Positions 24,160-34,740 are shown, counted from the stretch's first letter. The stretch is DNA of 53,707 nucleotides from Bacillota bacterium (GCA_017577405.1 PIUA01000013.1:1-53707); one strand, 5' to 3'. The notes: generated by a model from the letters alone, not told the origin. A program made the numbers and translations.

Positions 24160-27100
24160 ATGGCCACCATCCCCACGTTGGCGACCATCCTCCGGGAGCA
24201 CCCGGGGGAGCCCTTGGTTCTTCTGGTCCGGAGCCGGCCCGTGGGCGACCAGTTGCTGGCCCGTCTCGCCCAGGAGGGGCTTTCCTGGGCCAACGTCCGG
24301 GTGGCCACGCCCCTGGACCTAGCCCTGGACCTGGCCGTTCCGTTCCTGGCCGCCCGGGGCCTGGTGCCCGCCAGCGGGGCCCAGACCCTCTTTTTGGTGG
24401 ACCGCCTCCTGCGCGCCGGTCTGGGCGGGGCCTGGCTCCTGGGGAACGGCTCCCCCAATCGCCCCGCCCCCTCCGACGGCTTGGTGGCCGCGGTCCACCG
24501 CAGCCTGATGGAGCTCCGCCAGCACGGGTTGGAGGCGGCCTCCCTCGACCCACACGCTTTCACGCCCCCGGCCAAGGGCGAGGCCCTGCGAGAGCTCCTC
24601 GCCGCCTACGAGGCGACCCTCGACAGCTTGGGCTTGGTGGACCGGGCGGGCCTCCTCCGCCTGGCCATCGAGCGGCTGCGGGAGCAGCCCCCCGAAAGGA
24701 CGGGAACCCGCTACCTGGTTCCGGTGGAAACCCTCTTCCAAGGCTTGGAGCAGGTCTTGGTCCAGCACCTGACCCAGGGCCGGCTCATCCCCTTCCAGCC
24801 CGGATGGGGGCCACCCCAAAGGATCCACTTCTTCCACGCCACCTCGCCCGAGGCGGAGCTCCGGGAGGTGCTCCGGCGGGCGATGGCCCAGGGCCTCCCC
24901 TGGGACCGGGTGGAGGTGGTGGCCACCGACCTGGCCACCTACGGGCCCATCCTCCACGCCCTGGCCGCCCGCCTGGGCATTCCCGTCACCTTCTCCGAGG
25001 GGCTCCCCCTGGCGGAGAGCGGGCCCGGCCGGGGCGCGCTGGCCTACCTGGAGTGGGTGGCCCGGGGGTTCCCGGCGGCGGTCCTGGCCGGCGCCCTGGC
25101 CGGTGGGGACCTGGTGCCGCCCTGGAGGGAGGGAGGCGGGGAAGGGGGCAAGGGGGAAGGCGGCGGGGAGGGGGCCGGGGGGGCGCGCGGCTGGTGCGGC
25201 CGCTTGGCCAAGACCGTATTAGAGAGCCCCATCGGGTGGGGGTGGGCCCGGTACCGGGCCTGGGTGGAGCAGACCCTGGCCGCCTCTGCCGATGGGCGGC
25301 GGGACCCGGCCGCTGAGGCCCGGGTGGCGCTGGCCCGCTTCCTGCAGGAGCTCCTCCGCCTTACGCCCGATCCGGAGCGCTCGGACGGGGTCCCCTTGCC
25401 CCAGCTGGTCACCGCCCTGCGCCAGGTGGTGCACCGCTTCACCGTCACCACCACCCCCTTGGACCGGGGCGGCTGGGAGGCCCTCCTCCAGACCCTGGCG
25501 GCGCTGGAGGGGCTAGCGGGCCGGGTGGCGAGCGCGGCCGGCCTCCCCTTGGCCCCGGCCGCCCTGGTTGAGGCGGCGGGCGCCTGGCTAGAAGCTCCCG
25601 AAGGTGAACCCCTGCCCCGGCTGGCCCTCCGCCTCCGCCGGTGGCTGGCCGAGGTGCCGGTAGGCCAGGGCGAGCCCCAGCCAGGCGCCCTCCACCTGGC
25701 CAGCCTGGAGCACGGGGGGTATGCCGGCCGCCCCTACCTGTTTGTGGTCGGCTTGGACGAGGGCCGATTTCCCGGGAAAGGCGGGGCGGACCCCCTCCTC
25801 CTCGACGGGGACCGGGCCCGGCTCCCCGGCGAGCTTCCCTCGTCCGCCAGCCGCCAGCAGTGGCGGCGCCGGAGCCTGGAGGCCCTGGTCGCCCGGGCGG
25901 GAGGCACCCTCACCTGCAGCTTTGCCGCCTGGGATCCGGTGGAAGGGCAGGAGGTGGCCCCCTCCCCGGCCCTCCTGGACCTCTTCCGCCAGGCGACGGG
26001 CGCGCCCCAGGCCGATTACACCGCCCTCCGGGAGGCCCTGGGGGCCCCCGCCGGGCGGGTGCCGGCGCCGGGCGGGGCGCTCCCCCTGGACGGGGGCGAA
26101 GCCTGGCTGGACGCGCTGCGGGTGGGCCCGCCCGGCGGGGAACGGCTGGCCCGTCCTGAAGGGGAGGGGCTTCAGCAGGCCTTCCCCTTCCTGGCCGCGG
26201 GCCAGCGGGCCAGGGAAGCCCGGGCAAGCCCGGTCCTCACCGCGTACGACGGGCTCGTCACCCCGGCCGGGTCCCTTGATCCTCGGACCGGGGGCGAGGC
26301 CGTCTCGGCGGGCCGGTTGGAGAGCCTGGCCACCTGTCCCTTGCAGTACTTCTTCCGCTATGTCTTGAAGGTTGCGCCCCCGGAGCGGCCCGAACTGGAC
26401 CCTGACCGGTGGCTGGACCCCCTGGCCCGGGGCGCGCTCCTCCACGAGTGCTACCGCCGCTTCTGGGAGGAGCGGCTCCAGGCAGGCCGGGCGGCTGACC
26501 CCCTGGGCCCTGAGGACTGGGCCCGGATGGAGGCCATCGCCCAGGAGGCGGTGGCAAGGCAGCGGGAGGCCCTCCCGCCGCCCAGCGAGGGCGTCTTCGA
26601 GCGGGAGCGACAGGAGCTGGTGGCGGAGGCCCTCTTCTTCCTGGAACTGGAGGCCCGGCGGGATGACGGGGGCGTGCCCGTCCTCCTGGAGCGAGCCTTC
26701 GGCATGCAGGGGGAGCCGCCGGTGGTCATCGAGCTGGGCGGGGAGGGAGGCGCGGCCCAGCGGCTCCGCCTCCTGGGCCGCATCGACCGGGTCGACCGGC
26801 TGCCCGACGGCACCTACGGGGTCTGGGATTACAAGACGGGTTCGGCCCGCCGGTACGAGAGCGAGCGGATCTACCTGGACGGGGGGCGCCAGCTCCAGCA
26901 CGTCCTTTACAGCTGGGCGGCCGAGGCCCTCCTCCGGCGGGAGGGGCTGGACGAGACGCCCCGGGTGGCCCGGTCGGGGTACTGGCTCACCACCCGGCGG
27001 GGGCGCGGCCACCGCGCGGACAGGCCCCAAGATCCGGGCAAGCGCCGGGAGGCCCAGGAGCTGCTCCAGATCCTTCTGGACGTCGCCGCCTCCGGCTGCT

Positions 27101-27252
27101 TCGCGCCGGCGCCCGACGCCCAGGACGGCTGCGACTTCTGCGACTACCGCCGGGCGTGCGGCGGCCCCGCCGCGGTCCGGCAGGTGAGGGAGAAGATCGA
27201 AGCCGGCGAGACGCGGCTCCGGTTCTGGCGGGAGGTGCGGGCCCATGACTGA
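24160..27252 (+). CDS. addB: ATP-dependent helicase/nuclease subunit B (AddB type)
   Basis: This 1030-residue protein has the layout of the AddB subunit, which partners AddA in resecting double-strand ends. The C-terminal PD-(D/E)XK nuclease contains GRIDRVDRLPDGTYGVWDYK. Four Cys expected to hold an iron-sulfur cluster are Cys726 (ATCPLQYFFRY) and Cys991, Cys994 and Cys1000 (CDFCDYRRAC). The N terminus lacks the GRSGSGKT-like Walker A of B. subtilis AddB (VLLVRSRPVGDQLL instead), so it is probably ATPase-dead. A Gly/Glu-rich low-complexity insert lies at about residues 322-345. ATG 24160 has GGGAGGTGG upstream. It overlaps addA by 8 bases. Confidence 0.85.
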   Translation: MATIPTLATILREHPGEPLVLLVRSRPVGDQLLARLAQEGLSWANVRVATPLDLALDLAVPFLAARGLVPASGAQTLFLVDRLLRAGLGGAWLLGNGSPNRPAPSDGLVAAVHRSLMELRQHGLEAASLDPHAFTPPAKGEALRELLAAYEATLDSLGLVDRAGLLRLAIERLREQPPERTGTRYLVPVETLFQGLEQVLVQHLTQGRLIPFQPGWGPPQRIHFFHATSPEAELREVLRRAMAQGLPWDRVEVVATDLATYGPILHALAARLGIPVTFSEGLPLAESGPGRGALAYLEWVARGFPAAVLAGALAGGDLVPPWREGGGEGGKGEGGGEGAGGARGWCGRLAKTVLESPIGWGWARYRAWVEQTLAASADGRRDPAAEARVALARFLQELLRLTPDPERSDGVPLPQLVTALRQVVHRFTVTTTPLDRGGWEALLQTLAALEGLAGRVASAAGLPLAPAALVEAAGAWLEAPEGEPLPRLALRLRRWLAEVPVGQGEPQPGALHLASLEHGGYAGRPYLFVVGLDEGRFPGKGGADPLLLDGDRARLPGELPSSASRQQWRRRSLEALVARAGGTLTCSFAAWDPVEGQEVAPSPALLDLFRQATGAPQADYTALREALGAPAGRVPAPGGALPLDGGEAWLDALRVGPPGGERLARPEGEGLQQAFPFLAAGQRAREARASPVLTAYDGLVTPAGSLDPRTGGEAVSAGRLESLATCPLQYFFRYVLKVAPPERPELDPDRWLDPLARGALLHECYRRFWEERLQAGRAADPLGPEDWARMEAIAQEAVARQREALPPPSEGVFERERQELVAEALFFLELEARRDDGGVPVLLERAFGMQGEPPVVIELGGEGGAAQRLRLLGRIDRVDRLPDGTYGVWDYKTGSARRYESERIYLDGGRQLQHVLYSWAAEALLRREGLDETPRVARSGYWLTTRRGRGHRADRPQDPGKRREAQELLQILLDVAASGCFAPAPDAQDGCDFCDYRRACGGPAAVRQVREKIEAGETRLRFWREVRAHD

Positions 27253-30200
27253 TCAAGCGGCCGGCGGGCTCAGGCCCGGCCGTCCCGAGGACAAGCCCTC
27301 GCCCCAGGGGACGGACCCTGGGGCTCTCCCACCCCCGCTCCCCGACCAGGCGGCCCGGACCCGGATCGTGGAGGACCTGGAGACCTGTTTTCTGGTCGAG
27401 GCGGGGGCGGGCTCGGGCAAGACCCACAGCCTGGTCTCCCGGATGGTCAGCCTCATCGCGTCGGGCCGGGCCCACCCCTCCCAGATGGCGGCCATCACCT
27501 TCACCCGCAAGGCGGCCGCGGAGCTCCGGGAGCGGTTCCAGATCCGCCTGGAGGCGGCGGCCGCCGCCGAGACCGACCCTGTGCGGCGGGCCCGGCTCCA
27601 GGCGGGCGTGGCCGCCTTGGACCAGGCCTTCCTTGGCACCATCCATGCCTTCTGCGCCCGGCTCCTGCGGGAGCGGCCGGTGGAGGCGGGCCTCGACCCG
27701 GCCTTTGAAGAGCTGACGGAGGACGAGGAGGAGCGGGGGCTCCGGGCCGCGTGGGAGGCCTACCTGGAAGAGGTCCGCCAGGAGGCGCCCCAGCGCCTGG
27801 AGGCCTTGCGGGCTCTGGGGGTGGAGCCCCAAGAGCTCTACGGCCTCTTCACCACCCTGCACCGGTACGCGGACGTGGAGCCGGTGACCGCGGACCGGCC
27901 CCGGCCCGAGCTGGCCCCCGTCCGGGAGGCCCTCGCCCGGTTTGTGGCGGAGATGGAGCGGCTCCTTCCGGCGACGGAACCGCCCAAGGGCTGGGACCCC
28001 CTCCAGACCCGCCTCCGGCGCCTGAGGCAGGAGGTCCAGCTCCTCCCGGAGGATGACGACGCCGCCCTCATCCAGGTGCTTACCCACTTCGAGGCCCGGC
28101 CGTCCGTCACCAAGAACCGCTGGCCCGACCCCGACACCGCGGAGGCGGCCCTGGCCGCCTTCCAGGCCTTCGCCCAGACTGTGGCCGGGCCCGCCCTGCA
28201 CGCCTGGCGGGAGTTCCTCCACCGTCCCCTGATCGACTTCGTCCGGCCCGCCATCGCCCGGGCGGCCTGGCAGCGCCACGAGGCGGGCCAGGTCTCCTTC
28301 CAGGACCTCCTCCTCAAGACGGCCCAGCTCCTCCGGGACCAGCCCGAGGTCCGCCGGAGCCTGGGGGCCCGCTACACCCACCTCTTGGTGGACGAGTTTC
28401 AGGACACCGATCCGGTCCAGGCCGAAGTCCTCTTCCTCTTGACGGGCGAGCCCGTGGAGGAGCGGGACTGGCGGCAGCTCACTCCCCGGCCGGGTTCCCT
28501 CTTCCTCGTGGGAGACCCGAAGCAGTCCATCTACCGCTTCCGGCGGGCGGACATCGACGTCTACCAACAGGTGAAGGAGCTTCTGGTGCGCGGGGGCGGG
28601 GAGGTGCTCCAACTCACGGCCAACTTCCGCTCGGTCCAGCCCCTGATCGAGTGGGTGAATGAGACCTTCCGCCGGTCCTTCCCCGAGCGGGGGGACGGGG
28701 TCCAGCCTGGGTACGCGCCCTTGGTCGCCGTCCGGCCGGGCCGGGAGCGGGCCCCCGTCCGGGTGCTGGAGGTGCCGCCTGTCTTCCGCCATACCCAGGA
28801 CGGCATCGCCGAGGAGGACAGCGCCCGGGTGGCCGCCTGGATCGCCTGGGCCTGCCAGGGGGGGCTGGAGCTGGAGCGGACCCCGGAGGAGCGGGCCCGG
28901 GGGTTGGACGGCCGGCCCCGGCCGGGCGACTTTCTCCTGCTCCACTGGGACCGGGCCAAGCTCCTGGCTTACGCGGAGGCCTTGGAAGCCCGGGGGATTC
29001 CGGCGGAGGTCACGGGGGCCAAGGGCTACGCGGGAGCCTGGGAGGTGGCCGCCTTCCTGGACCTGCTGGAGGCCCTGGCGGACCCGGCCGACCCCGTCCA
29101 GCTCCTGGCCGTCCTCCGGGGCCCCCTTTTCGGCCTGAGCGACCAGGCCTTGTACGAGCTGGGGGAGCGGGTCGGCGGGCGCTGGGCCCTGCTTCTGGAC
29201 CGGAGCTTGGACGAGCTTCCAGAGCCAGGCCGGGCCGCCTTGGCCCAGCTCCAGCACTGGCTCCGCCTCACCGAGGCCCTCCCGCCCCAGGCAGCCCTGG
29301 AAGGGATCCTGGAGGAGACGGGGCTCCTCCCCTGGACGGCCGCCCTTCCGGCCGGCGCCTCCCGGGCGGGGAACCTCCTCAAGCTGGTGGAGGTGGCCCG
29401 CTCCCTGGGCGGGGGGCGCTCCTTCCCCCGGCTGGTGCAGGCGCTGGGGGAGGTGGTCCGCCAGCAGGAGCTGGAGGCGGGGAGCCTCTTCCCGGGCCGG
29501 CCCCAGGCGGTGCGGGTGATGAACCTCCACCGGGCCAAGGGGCTGGAGGCCCCGGTGGTGATCCTGGCCTACCCGGCAGGCGCCCGGGAGCACCCGCCCA
29601 CCTTCCACATCCGCCGGGAAGGGGAGGCTGCCCGGGGGTTCTTCCCCGTCTGGGGCCCGCCTGCCAGCCCCTTCGGCCGGCCTCAGCTCCTCGCCCTGCC
29701 CCCCGACTGGGAGGCGGCGGCGGCCCGAGAGGCCCGGTACCTGGAGGCCGAAGACCTCCGCCTCCTCTACGTGGCGGCCACCCGGGCCCGGGAGCTCCTG
29801 GTGATCAGCCGCTACCCGGCCAGCCCGGAGCGGAGCCCCTGGCACCGCCTGGAGGTGGCGGGGGCTTTGGACCATGCCCCCACCGTCGACCTCCCGAAGG
29901 AAGGGGGCGAGGCGGCCCCGGTCCGGGTCCGGGTGGAGCCGGCCCAGATCGCGGCGGCCTGCGAGGCAACCCAGGAGGCCCTGGCCCGGGCCCGGATCCC
30001 CACCACCATCCACCTGGCGGCCAGCGATCTGGAGGGGCGGGGCCCGGCCGCGGAGGGGTTGGCGGCCTGGGACGGGGAGGCGGTGCCGCCAGGCCTGGAG
30101 GAGGTGGCCGCCGCGCAGGAAGAGGCCGAACCGGGGGGCCGCCGGTGGGGGCGGGCCTTCCACCGGCTGGTGGAGCTTCTGATCCGGGAGGGCCGGCTGG

Positions 30201-30775
30201 CTCCGTGGCGGGCGGCCCCCCAGGAGGGAACGAGCCCCGGCCGGGGGATGGACGGGCTCCCAGAAGAGGCCCTGGCCCGGTACGTGGCCCAGGAGGCGGG
30301 CCTCGCTCAGGAGGAAGGGCCCGACCCGGCCGCGGTGCTGGTGGGATGGGTCCAGCCCTTCCTCGCCTCAGCGCTGGGACGGCGGGTGGCCCAGGCCCAG
30401 CGGGTGGAGGTGGAGGTTCCCTTGGCCTTGGCGGTGCCGGCGGGGGAGCTGGCCGCGGTGACCGGCGGGGTCATCGGCCGGGGAGGGCGGGGGGCGGGCG
30501 GGGACGGGACTCCGTGGCTCCCACCGGAGACCGCCCCCGACACCCCCGCGGTGATCCACGGCCAGGCGGACCTGCTCTTCCGGGAAGGGGACGGCTGGGT
30601 CCTGGTGGACTTCAAGACGGACCGGTTGCCCGCCGGGAAGGCCGGCCCGCTCGTGGCCCGGTACGGGCCCCAGCTCCGGCTCTACGCCACGGCCTGGGAG
30701 CGGGTGACGGGCGAGCCCGTCAAAGAGCGGTGGCTCTACCTGGTCCGGGCCGGGCAGGCCTACCCCGTGCCGTAA
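27245..30775 (+). CDS. addA: ATP-dependent helicase/nuclease subunit A (AddA type)
   Basis: This 1176-residue UvrD-like helicase-nuclease is expected to unwind and degrade DNA ends with AddB for recombination repair. Walker A is AGAGSGKT (residues 53-60), followed by ITFTRKAAAELRER, HAFCARLLRERP, the Walker B LLVDEFQDTDPVQ, GDPKQSIYRFRRAD, LTANFRS, NLHRAKGLEAPVVILA and LLYVAATRARELL. The C-terminal PD-(D/E)XK nuclease has the His in WGRAFHRLVELL and the catalytic HGQADLLFREGDGWVLVDFK. It overlaps addB by 8 bases, so the subunits are translationally coupled. It is convergent with the downstream ATPase gene. Confidence 0.92.
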   Translation: MTDQAAGGLRPGRPEDKPSPQGTDPGALPPPLPDQAARTRIVEDLETCFLVEAGAGSGKTHSLVSRMVSLIASGRAHPSQMAAITFTRKAAAELRERFQIRLEAAAAAETDPVRRARLQAGVAALDQAFLGTIHAFCARLLRERPVEAGLDPAFEELTEDEEERGLRAAWEAYLEEVRQEAPQRLEALRALGVEPQELYGLFTTLHRYADVEPVTADRPRPELAPVREALARFVAEMERLLPATEPPKGWDPLQTRLRRLRQEVQLLPEDDDAALIQVLTHFEARPSVTKNRWPDPDTAEAALAAFQAFAQTVAGPALHAWREFLHRPLIDFVRPAIARAAWQRHEAGQVSFQDLLLKTAQLLRDQPEVRRSLGARYTHLLVDEFQDTDPVQAEVLFLLTGEPVEERDWRQLTPRPGSLFLVGDPKQSIYRFRRADIDVYQQVKELLVRGGGEVLQLTANFRSVQPLIEWVNETFRRSFPERGDGVQPGYAPLVAVRPGRERAPVRVLEVPPVFRHTQDGIAEEDSARVAAWIAWACQGGLELERTPEERARGLDGRPRPGDFLLLHWDRAKLLAYAEALEARGIPAEVTGAKGYAGAWEVAAFLDLLEALADPADPVQLLAVLRGPLFGLSDQALYELGERVGGRWALLLDRSLDELPEPGRAALAQLQHWLRLTEALPPQAALEGILEETGLLPWTAALPAGASRAGNLLKLVEVARSLGGGRSFPRLVQALGEVVRQQELEAGSLFPGRPQAVRVMNLHRAKGLEAPVVILAYPAGAREHPPTFHIRREGEAARGFFPVWGPPASPFGRPQLLALPPDWEAAAAREARYLEAEDLRLLYVAATRARELLVISRYPASPERSPWHRLEVAGALDHAPTVDLPKEGGEAAPVRVRVEPAQIAAACEATQEALARARIPTTIHLAASDLEGRGPAAEGLAAWDGEAVPPGLEEVAAAQEEAEPGGRRWGRAFHRLVELLIREGRLAPWRAAPQEGTSPGRGMDGLPEEALARYVAQEAGLAQEEGPDPAAVLVGWVQPFLASALGRRVAQAQRVEVEVPLALAVPAGELAAVTGGVIGRGGRGAGGDGTPWLPPETAPDTPAVIHGQADLLFREGDGWVLVDFKTDRLPAGKAGPLVARYGPQLRLYATAWERVTGEPVKERWLYLVRAGQAYPVP

Positions 30776-30793
30776 CCTTCAGAGCCTCGGAGT

Positions 30794-30840
30794 CCTGGAC
30801 CCTCTGCTTGGACGCTGAAGCCTCTGCCTGGACCCTCTGC
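30794..30840. repeat. 14-base direct repeat between convergent genes
   Basis: CCTGGACCCTCTGC occurs at 30794-30807 and again at 30827-30840, with a partial copy (CCTCTGC) between. It lies in the 71-base gap between addA and the convergent ATPase gene. Likely a short slippage product with no clear role. Confidence 0.5.
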
Positions 30841-30846
30841 CTGCCG

Positions 30847-32640
30847 TCAGTGGGCGCCTGCATCCCCGGGGAGGCGGACCCGCAAGGTCCGGAGCCGGTT
30901 GAGGGCAGCCCCCACCTCCAGGAGCCGGGGCATGGCCAGATCGCCCAAGGGCGGGCCCGGGGCGGCCAGCAGGTCCAGGCCATGGGCCTCCAGCTCGGCG
31001 AAGGCCTGCTCCAGCCCGTCCCGCAGCGGGGTTTGACCGTCACAGAAGCGGACGGCTAGGCGGGCCAGGAGGAGGGCGATGGCCCGGGTCTGGGAGGGGT
31101 GGACGATCTGCTCCACCGCCGACAGATCGATGGACTCCGGGCCGAACTGGATGGTCTCCGTCTCCCGGGCCCGGATTTTGGCCCGGCGCCCGCCTGGCCG
31201 GTGGGGGTCGAGGCTGTCCGGGAGGGGCAGCCGGGGCGTGACGGGCGGGAAGGGCCCATCGGTTTCCTCCAGCCGGCCGGTGGGGAAGGCTCGGGCCACC
31301 TCCCGGGCCCGGGCCGTCACGTCCCGGGCCTGGTACCGGTCCATCTGGATGACGGTGTCGGCCACGTCCAGGTAGTCGCCCGCCCCGCCCACCACCAGCA
31401 CCGTGGAGACACCCCGATCCCGGGCGAGGCTCCGGACCCGGTCGATGAAGGGTGTGATGGGCTCCTGCTCCTTGCTGATCAGGGCCTGCATCCTGCGATC
31501 CCGGATCATGAAGTTGGTGGCGCTGGTGTCCTCGTCGATCAGGAGGACCCGGGCCCCCAGCTCCAGGGCCTCCATGATGTTGGCCGCCTGGGAGGTGCTC
31601 CCCGAGGCCGCCTCGGTGCTGAAGCGACGGGTGTCGGCCCGGAAGGGGAGGTTGGTGATGAAGGGGCTGATGTCCACCTGCTCCACCCGGCGGCCGTCCT
31701 CCGCCCGCACCTTGACGGCCGTAGGATCTGTCACCACCCGTTCCCGGCCGTCCCCGGGGATGTGGTCGTACACCCCCAGGCTCAGGGCCCGGAGGAGGGT
31801 GGACTTGCCGTGGTAGCCGCCGCCCACGATGAGGGTGACCCCGCGGGGGATCCCCAGCCCCCGGATGGGCCCCCCATGGGGCGTCTCCAGGGTGACGGCC
31901 AGGGCGTCGGGAGCCCGGAAGGGGACCACCTGAGGCCCCCGCAGCGGCCGGTCGCTCACCCCGCTCTCCCGGGGGAGGATGGCGCCGTCGGCCACGAAGG
32001 CGATCAGGCCCCGCTCGGCCAGGGCCTCCCGGAGGACCTGCTGGTCCTCCACCGTATCCAGGTGGGTCTGCAAGCTCCAGCGGGGCCCCTCCCGGGGCCC
32101 CCGGCCCACCAGCTCCACCCGGCCCACCGTCAGCACCTGCTCCACCAGGGCGGGGATCTCCTCGCAGAGGAGGTGGATCGCCTCCTCGCCCAGGATTCGC
32201 CGCCCGGCCGCGGGCAGCCCCGCCACGAAGCGGACCTCCACCCGCTCGGACGTCACCACCACCGCGGTCCGCTCCAGGATCTCCTGGCCCGGGGTGTCGA
32301 TGGCGATCAGGCCGCTGGTGCCGCTCCCCCGCCGGCTGGGCGGCCGGTGGCCCGCTAGGGCCCCGGCCATGCGGCGGGCGATCCAGTCGGCGGTGGCGAT
32401 CCGGCGGGCCCGGGTGGAGGTGGCCCAGGCGGGAAGGCCCATGGTGGCCGAGTCCCGCAGGATCCGCATGCGGGACGGCGCCGCGAAGGGATCGCCCTGG
32501 ACATGGTCGATCACCAGGGTGAAGGTGCCGAAGTCGTAGGCGCCAGCGATGGTCTTGTAGGCCGGGTAGCTTTGCCGGTCGATGCGGGCCAGCTCCCGGC
32601 GGAGTTGCGCGGCGGTGCGAGGGCTGTGGGGTGCGACCAT
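30847..32640 (-). CDS. ABC-class P-loop ATPase of the PF09818 type
   Basis: This 597-residue soluble protein resembles the family described as predicted ATPase of the ABC class, of unknown function. The N-terminal half carries the family block YDFGTFTLVIDHVQGDPFA. The P-loop GGGYHGKST is at residues 273-281, then FSTEAASGSTSQAANIMEAL resembles an ABC signature region. The Walker B LLIDEDTSATNFMIRD and VLVVGGAGDYLDVADTVI follow. There is no membrane segment and no cognate permease, so it is not an ordinary transporter subunit. ATG 32640 has AGGAGGAGGG upstream. It follows pepF by 52 bases and is probably in the same transcript. Confidence 0.85.
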   Translation of the reverse strand: MVAPHSPRTAAQLRRELARIDRQSYPAYKTIAGAYDFGTFTLVIDHVQGDPFAAPSRMRILRDSATMGLPAWATSTRARRIATADWIARRMAGALAGHRPPSRRGSGTSGLIAIDTPGQEILERTAVVVTSERVEVRFVAGLPAAGRRILGEEAIHLLCEEIPALVEQVLTVGRVELVGRGPREGPRWSLQTHLDTVEDQQVLREALAERGLIAFVADGAILPRESGVSDRPLRGPQVVPFRAPDALAVTLETPHGGPIRGLGIPRGVTLIVGGGYHGKSTLLRALSLGVYDHIPGDGRERVVTDPTAVKVRAEDGRRVEQVDISPFITNLPFRADTRRFSTEAASGSTSQAANIMEALELGARVLLIDEDTSATNFMIRDRRMQALISKEQEPITPFIDRVRSLARDRGVSTVLVVGGAGDYLDVADTVIQMDRYQARDVTARAREVARAFPTGRLEETDGPFPPVTPRLPLPDSLDPHRPGGRRAKIRARETETIQFGPESIDLSAVEQIVHPSQTRAIALLLARLAVRFCDGQTPLRDGLEQAFAELEAHGLDLLAAPGPPLGDLAMPRLLEVGAALNRLRTLRVRLPGDAGAH

Positions 32641-32692
32641 AGGTCCCTCCTCCTCGATGGGGCTCCTCCCCGACGGACTTCGTCCCCGGTGG

Positions 32693-34504
32693 CTAGCCAA
32701 GCTCCAAGAACCGCTCCACATCGGCCACGGCCAGCCGGGCCGCCTCCGCCCAGAAGTCGGGCTGGGTGAGGTCCACGCCCAGGTGGCGCTGGGCCAGCTC
32801 CTCCACGGTCATCCGGCCCGTGTCCTGGAGCAAGGCGACGTACCGCTGGGCGAAGGCCGGCCCCTCGGCTTGGGCCCGGCCGTACAGCCCGGTGCTGAAG
32901 AGGTAGCCGAAGGTGTAAGGGAAGTTGTAGAAGGGCTGGTTCGTCAGGTAGAAGTGGAGCTTGGACGCCCAGAAGAGGGGGTGGTACTCGCCGAGCTCGT
33001 CGCAGTACGCCTCCCGCTGGGCCTCCACCATCAGCCGGTTCAACTCCTCCACCGTGAGCGGCCCCTCGGCCCGGGCCTCGTAGAAGCGGCGCTCGAAGAG
33101 GAAGCGGGCGTGGATGTTCATCAGGAAGGCGACCGCGTCGTTCAGCTTCTGATCCAGGAGGGCGAGGCGCTCCTCCCGGGAGCTGGCTGCCTCCAGGGCC
33201 GCATCGAGGACGATCCGCTCCGCGAAGGTGGAGGCCGTCTCGGCCAGGCTCATGGGGTACCGCTGGGCCCACAGGGGGAGGGCGTTCACCACGTGCTGGT
33301 GGTAGGCGTGCCCCAGCTCGTGGGCGATGGTGGAGAGGTTGTCCGGCGTGCCCGAGAAGGTGGTGAAGATGCGGGACTGGCCCCTCACCGGGAAGGAGGT
33401 GCAGAAACCCCCCGCCAGCTTGCCGGGCCGGTCCTCCGCCTCGATCCACCGTTCCGCAAAGGCCCGCTGGGCAAGCTTCGCCAGGTCGTCGCTGAAGCGG
33501 CGGAAGTGGTCCAGGATGAAGGCGGCTCCCTCGTCGTAGGTGAACCGGCGCTCCACCTCGCCCAGGGGCGCGGTCACATCGTGCCAGGCCAGCTTCTCCA
33601 CGCCCAGGAGGCGGGCTTTGTGCCGGAGGTAGGCGACCAGGGGCGCCTTCGCCCCCTCCACCGCCGTCCACATGGCCTCCAGGGTCTCGGCCGAGAGGCG
33701 GTTGAGGGCCAGAGGCTCCTGGAGGAGGGACCAGCCCCGCTGGCGGTAAAGAGCCAGGCGGAACCCCGCCAGGTGGTTGAGGGTGGCGGCGAAGAGGTCG
33801 GCCGCCTCCTGCCAGGCCCCCTCGTACTTGGGCCAGAGCGCGGTCCGGACGGCCCGGTCCCGGGCGTAGAGACGGTTGGCCACCTGGCCCACGGAGAGGA
33901 GGCGGGTCTCGCCCTCTTCGTCCACGGGGATCCGGATCCGGCCGCTCAAGGTGTCGTACAGGCTGCTCCAGCCGTGATACCCGTCCACGGCCAGAGCCGT
34001 CGCCAGCTTCTCCCGCTCCGGCTCCATCCGCTCCTGGGCCCGCCGGCGCCGTTCCTCCAGCGCAAAGCGGATGGGCTCCAGGCGGGGCTCAGCCAAGAGC
34101 TCCGCCCAGGCCCGGTCGGGTAGGGCCAGGAGCCCCTGGTCCAAGCTGATGAGGAGCTGGTGGTAGCGGGCGCTCAACTGGGTGAGCCGGCTCTCCCAGA
34201 CCCGGGCCGGCTCGTCGTGGACATCCTGGGCGATGAGGCAGCTGACGAAGGCCTGAGCCTCCTGGAGGTGCGCTCCCACCTCCTGCAGGTCGGTGATGCC
34301 TTGGACCCACCGCTCCCGGGCTTCGTCGTCCAGGCCGGCTGGCCCGCCCGAAATCTGGCCGGCGCTGGCGGCCAGGTCGGCCACCCACTGGGCCAGGGGT
34401 TCCACCCGCTGGGCGATTTGATGGACGAAATCGGCAAAGGCTTGGGACCGGCTGCCCCCCGGGAAGAGGCTTTCCAGATCCCAGGTGAGGCGGTTGCGGG
34501 ACAC
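32693..34504 (-). CDS. pepF: M3 family oligoendopeptidase, PepF type
   Basis: This 603-residue zinc metallopeptidase cleaves oligopeptides in the cytoplasm. The zinc motif HELGH is at residues 395-399 (in [14 protein letters not shown]), the third-ligand Glu is in [11 protein letters not shown], and the C-terminal [17 protein letters not shown] is typical of PepF. The N-terminal [17 protein letters not shown] is the usual family start. GTG 34504 follows AGGAGGAGAGG. It is upstream of the PF09818-type gene on the same strand and divergent from the aldo/keto reductase. Confidence 0.93.
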   Translation of the reverse strand: MSRNRLTWDLESLFPGGSRSQAFADFVHQIAQRVEPLAQWVADLAASAGQISGGPAGLDDEARERWVQGITDLQEVGAHLQEAQAFVSCLIAQDVHDEPARVWESRLTQLSARYHQLLISLDQGLLALPDRAWAELLAEPRLEPIRFALEERRRRAQERMEPEREKLATALAVDGYHGWSSLYDTLSGRIRIPVDEEGETRLLSVGQVANRLYARDRAVRTALWPKYEGAWQEAADLFAATLNHLAGFRLALYRQRGWSLLQEPLALNRLSAETLEAMWTAVEGAKAPLVAYLRHKARLLGVEKLAWHDVTAPLGEVERRFTYDEGAAFILDHFRRFSDDLAKLAQRAFAERWIEAEDRPGKLAGGFCTSFPVRGQSRIFTTFSGTPDNLSTIAHELGHAYHQHVVNALPLWAQRYPMSLAETASTFAERIVLDAALEAASSREERLALLDQKLNDAVAFLMNIHARFLFERRFYEARAEGPLTVEELNRLMVEAQREAYCDELGEYHPLFWASKLHFYLTNQPFYNFPYTFGYLFSTGLYGRAQAEGPAFAQRYVALLQDTGRMTVEELAQRHLGVDLTQPDFWAEAARLAVADVERFLELG

Positions 34505-34740
34505 GGGCCCTCTCCTCCTTGAAGCGCTTCTGTCGGGGAGAACCTTCCGCTGCCGCGCCCGTCTTCCCTGCCCGGGGCCGGGGCGGGTCGCCGGGCCTCC
34601 CGGAGCGGAGCCGACGCCCGGTGGGCCGGCCCGCCCGGGTCCCAGGGGCAGGAGATGGGCCAGCCTGGGCGAAGCTCCCGGAGGACCAGTCTGCCCCAGA
34701 CGGGGCGGGATGGCAGTCGATGGGGAAGGAGGCGAGTGCC

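Noticed and set aside
26987..30163. A 1058-codon open frame on the minus strand opposite addBA
   Set aside because: It is Pro/Gly/Arg-rich translation opposite two well-supported genes, a usual by-product of very high GC content.
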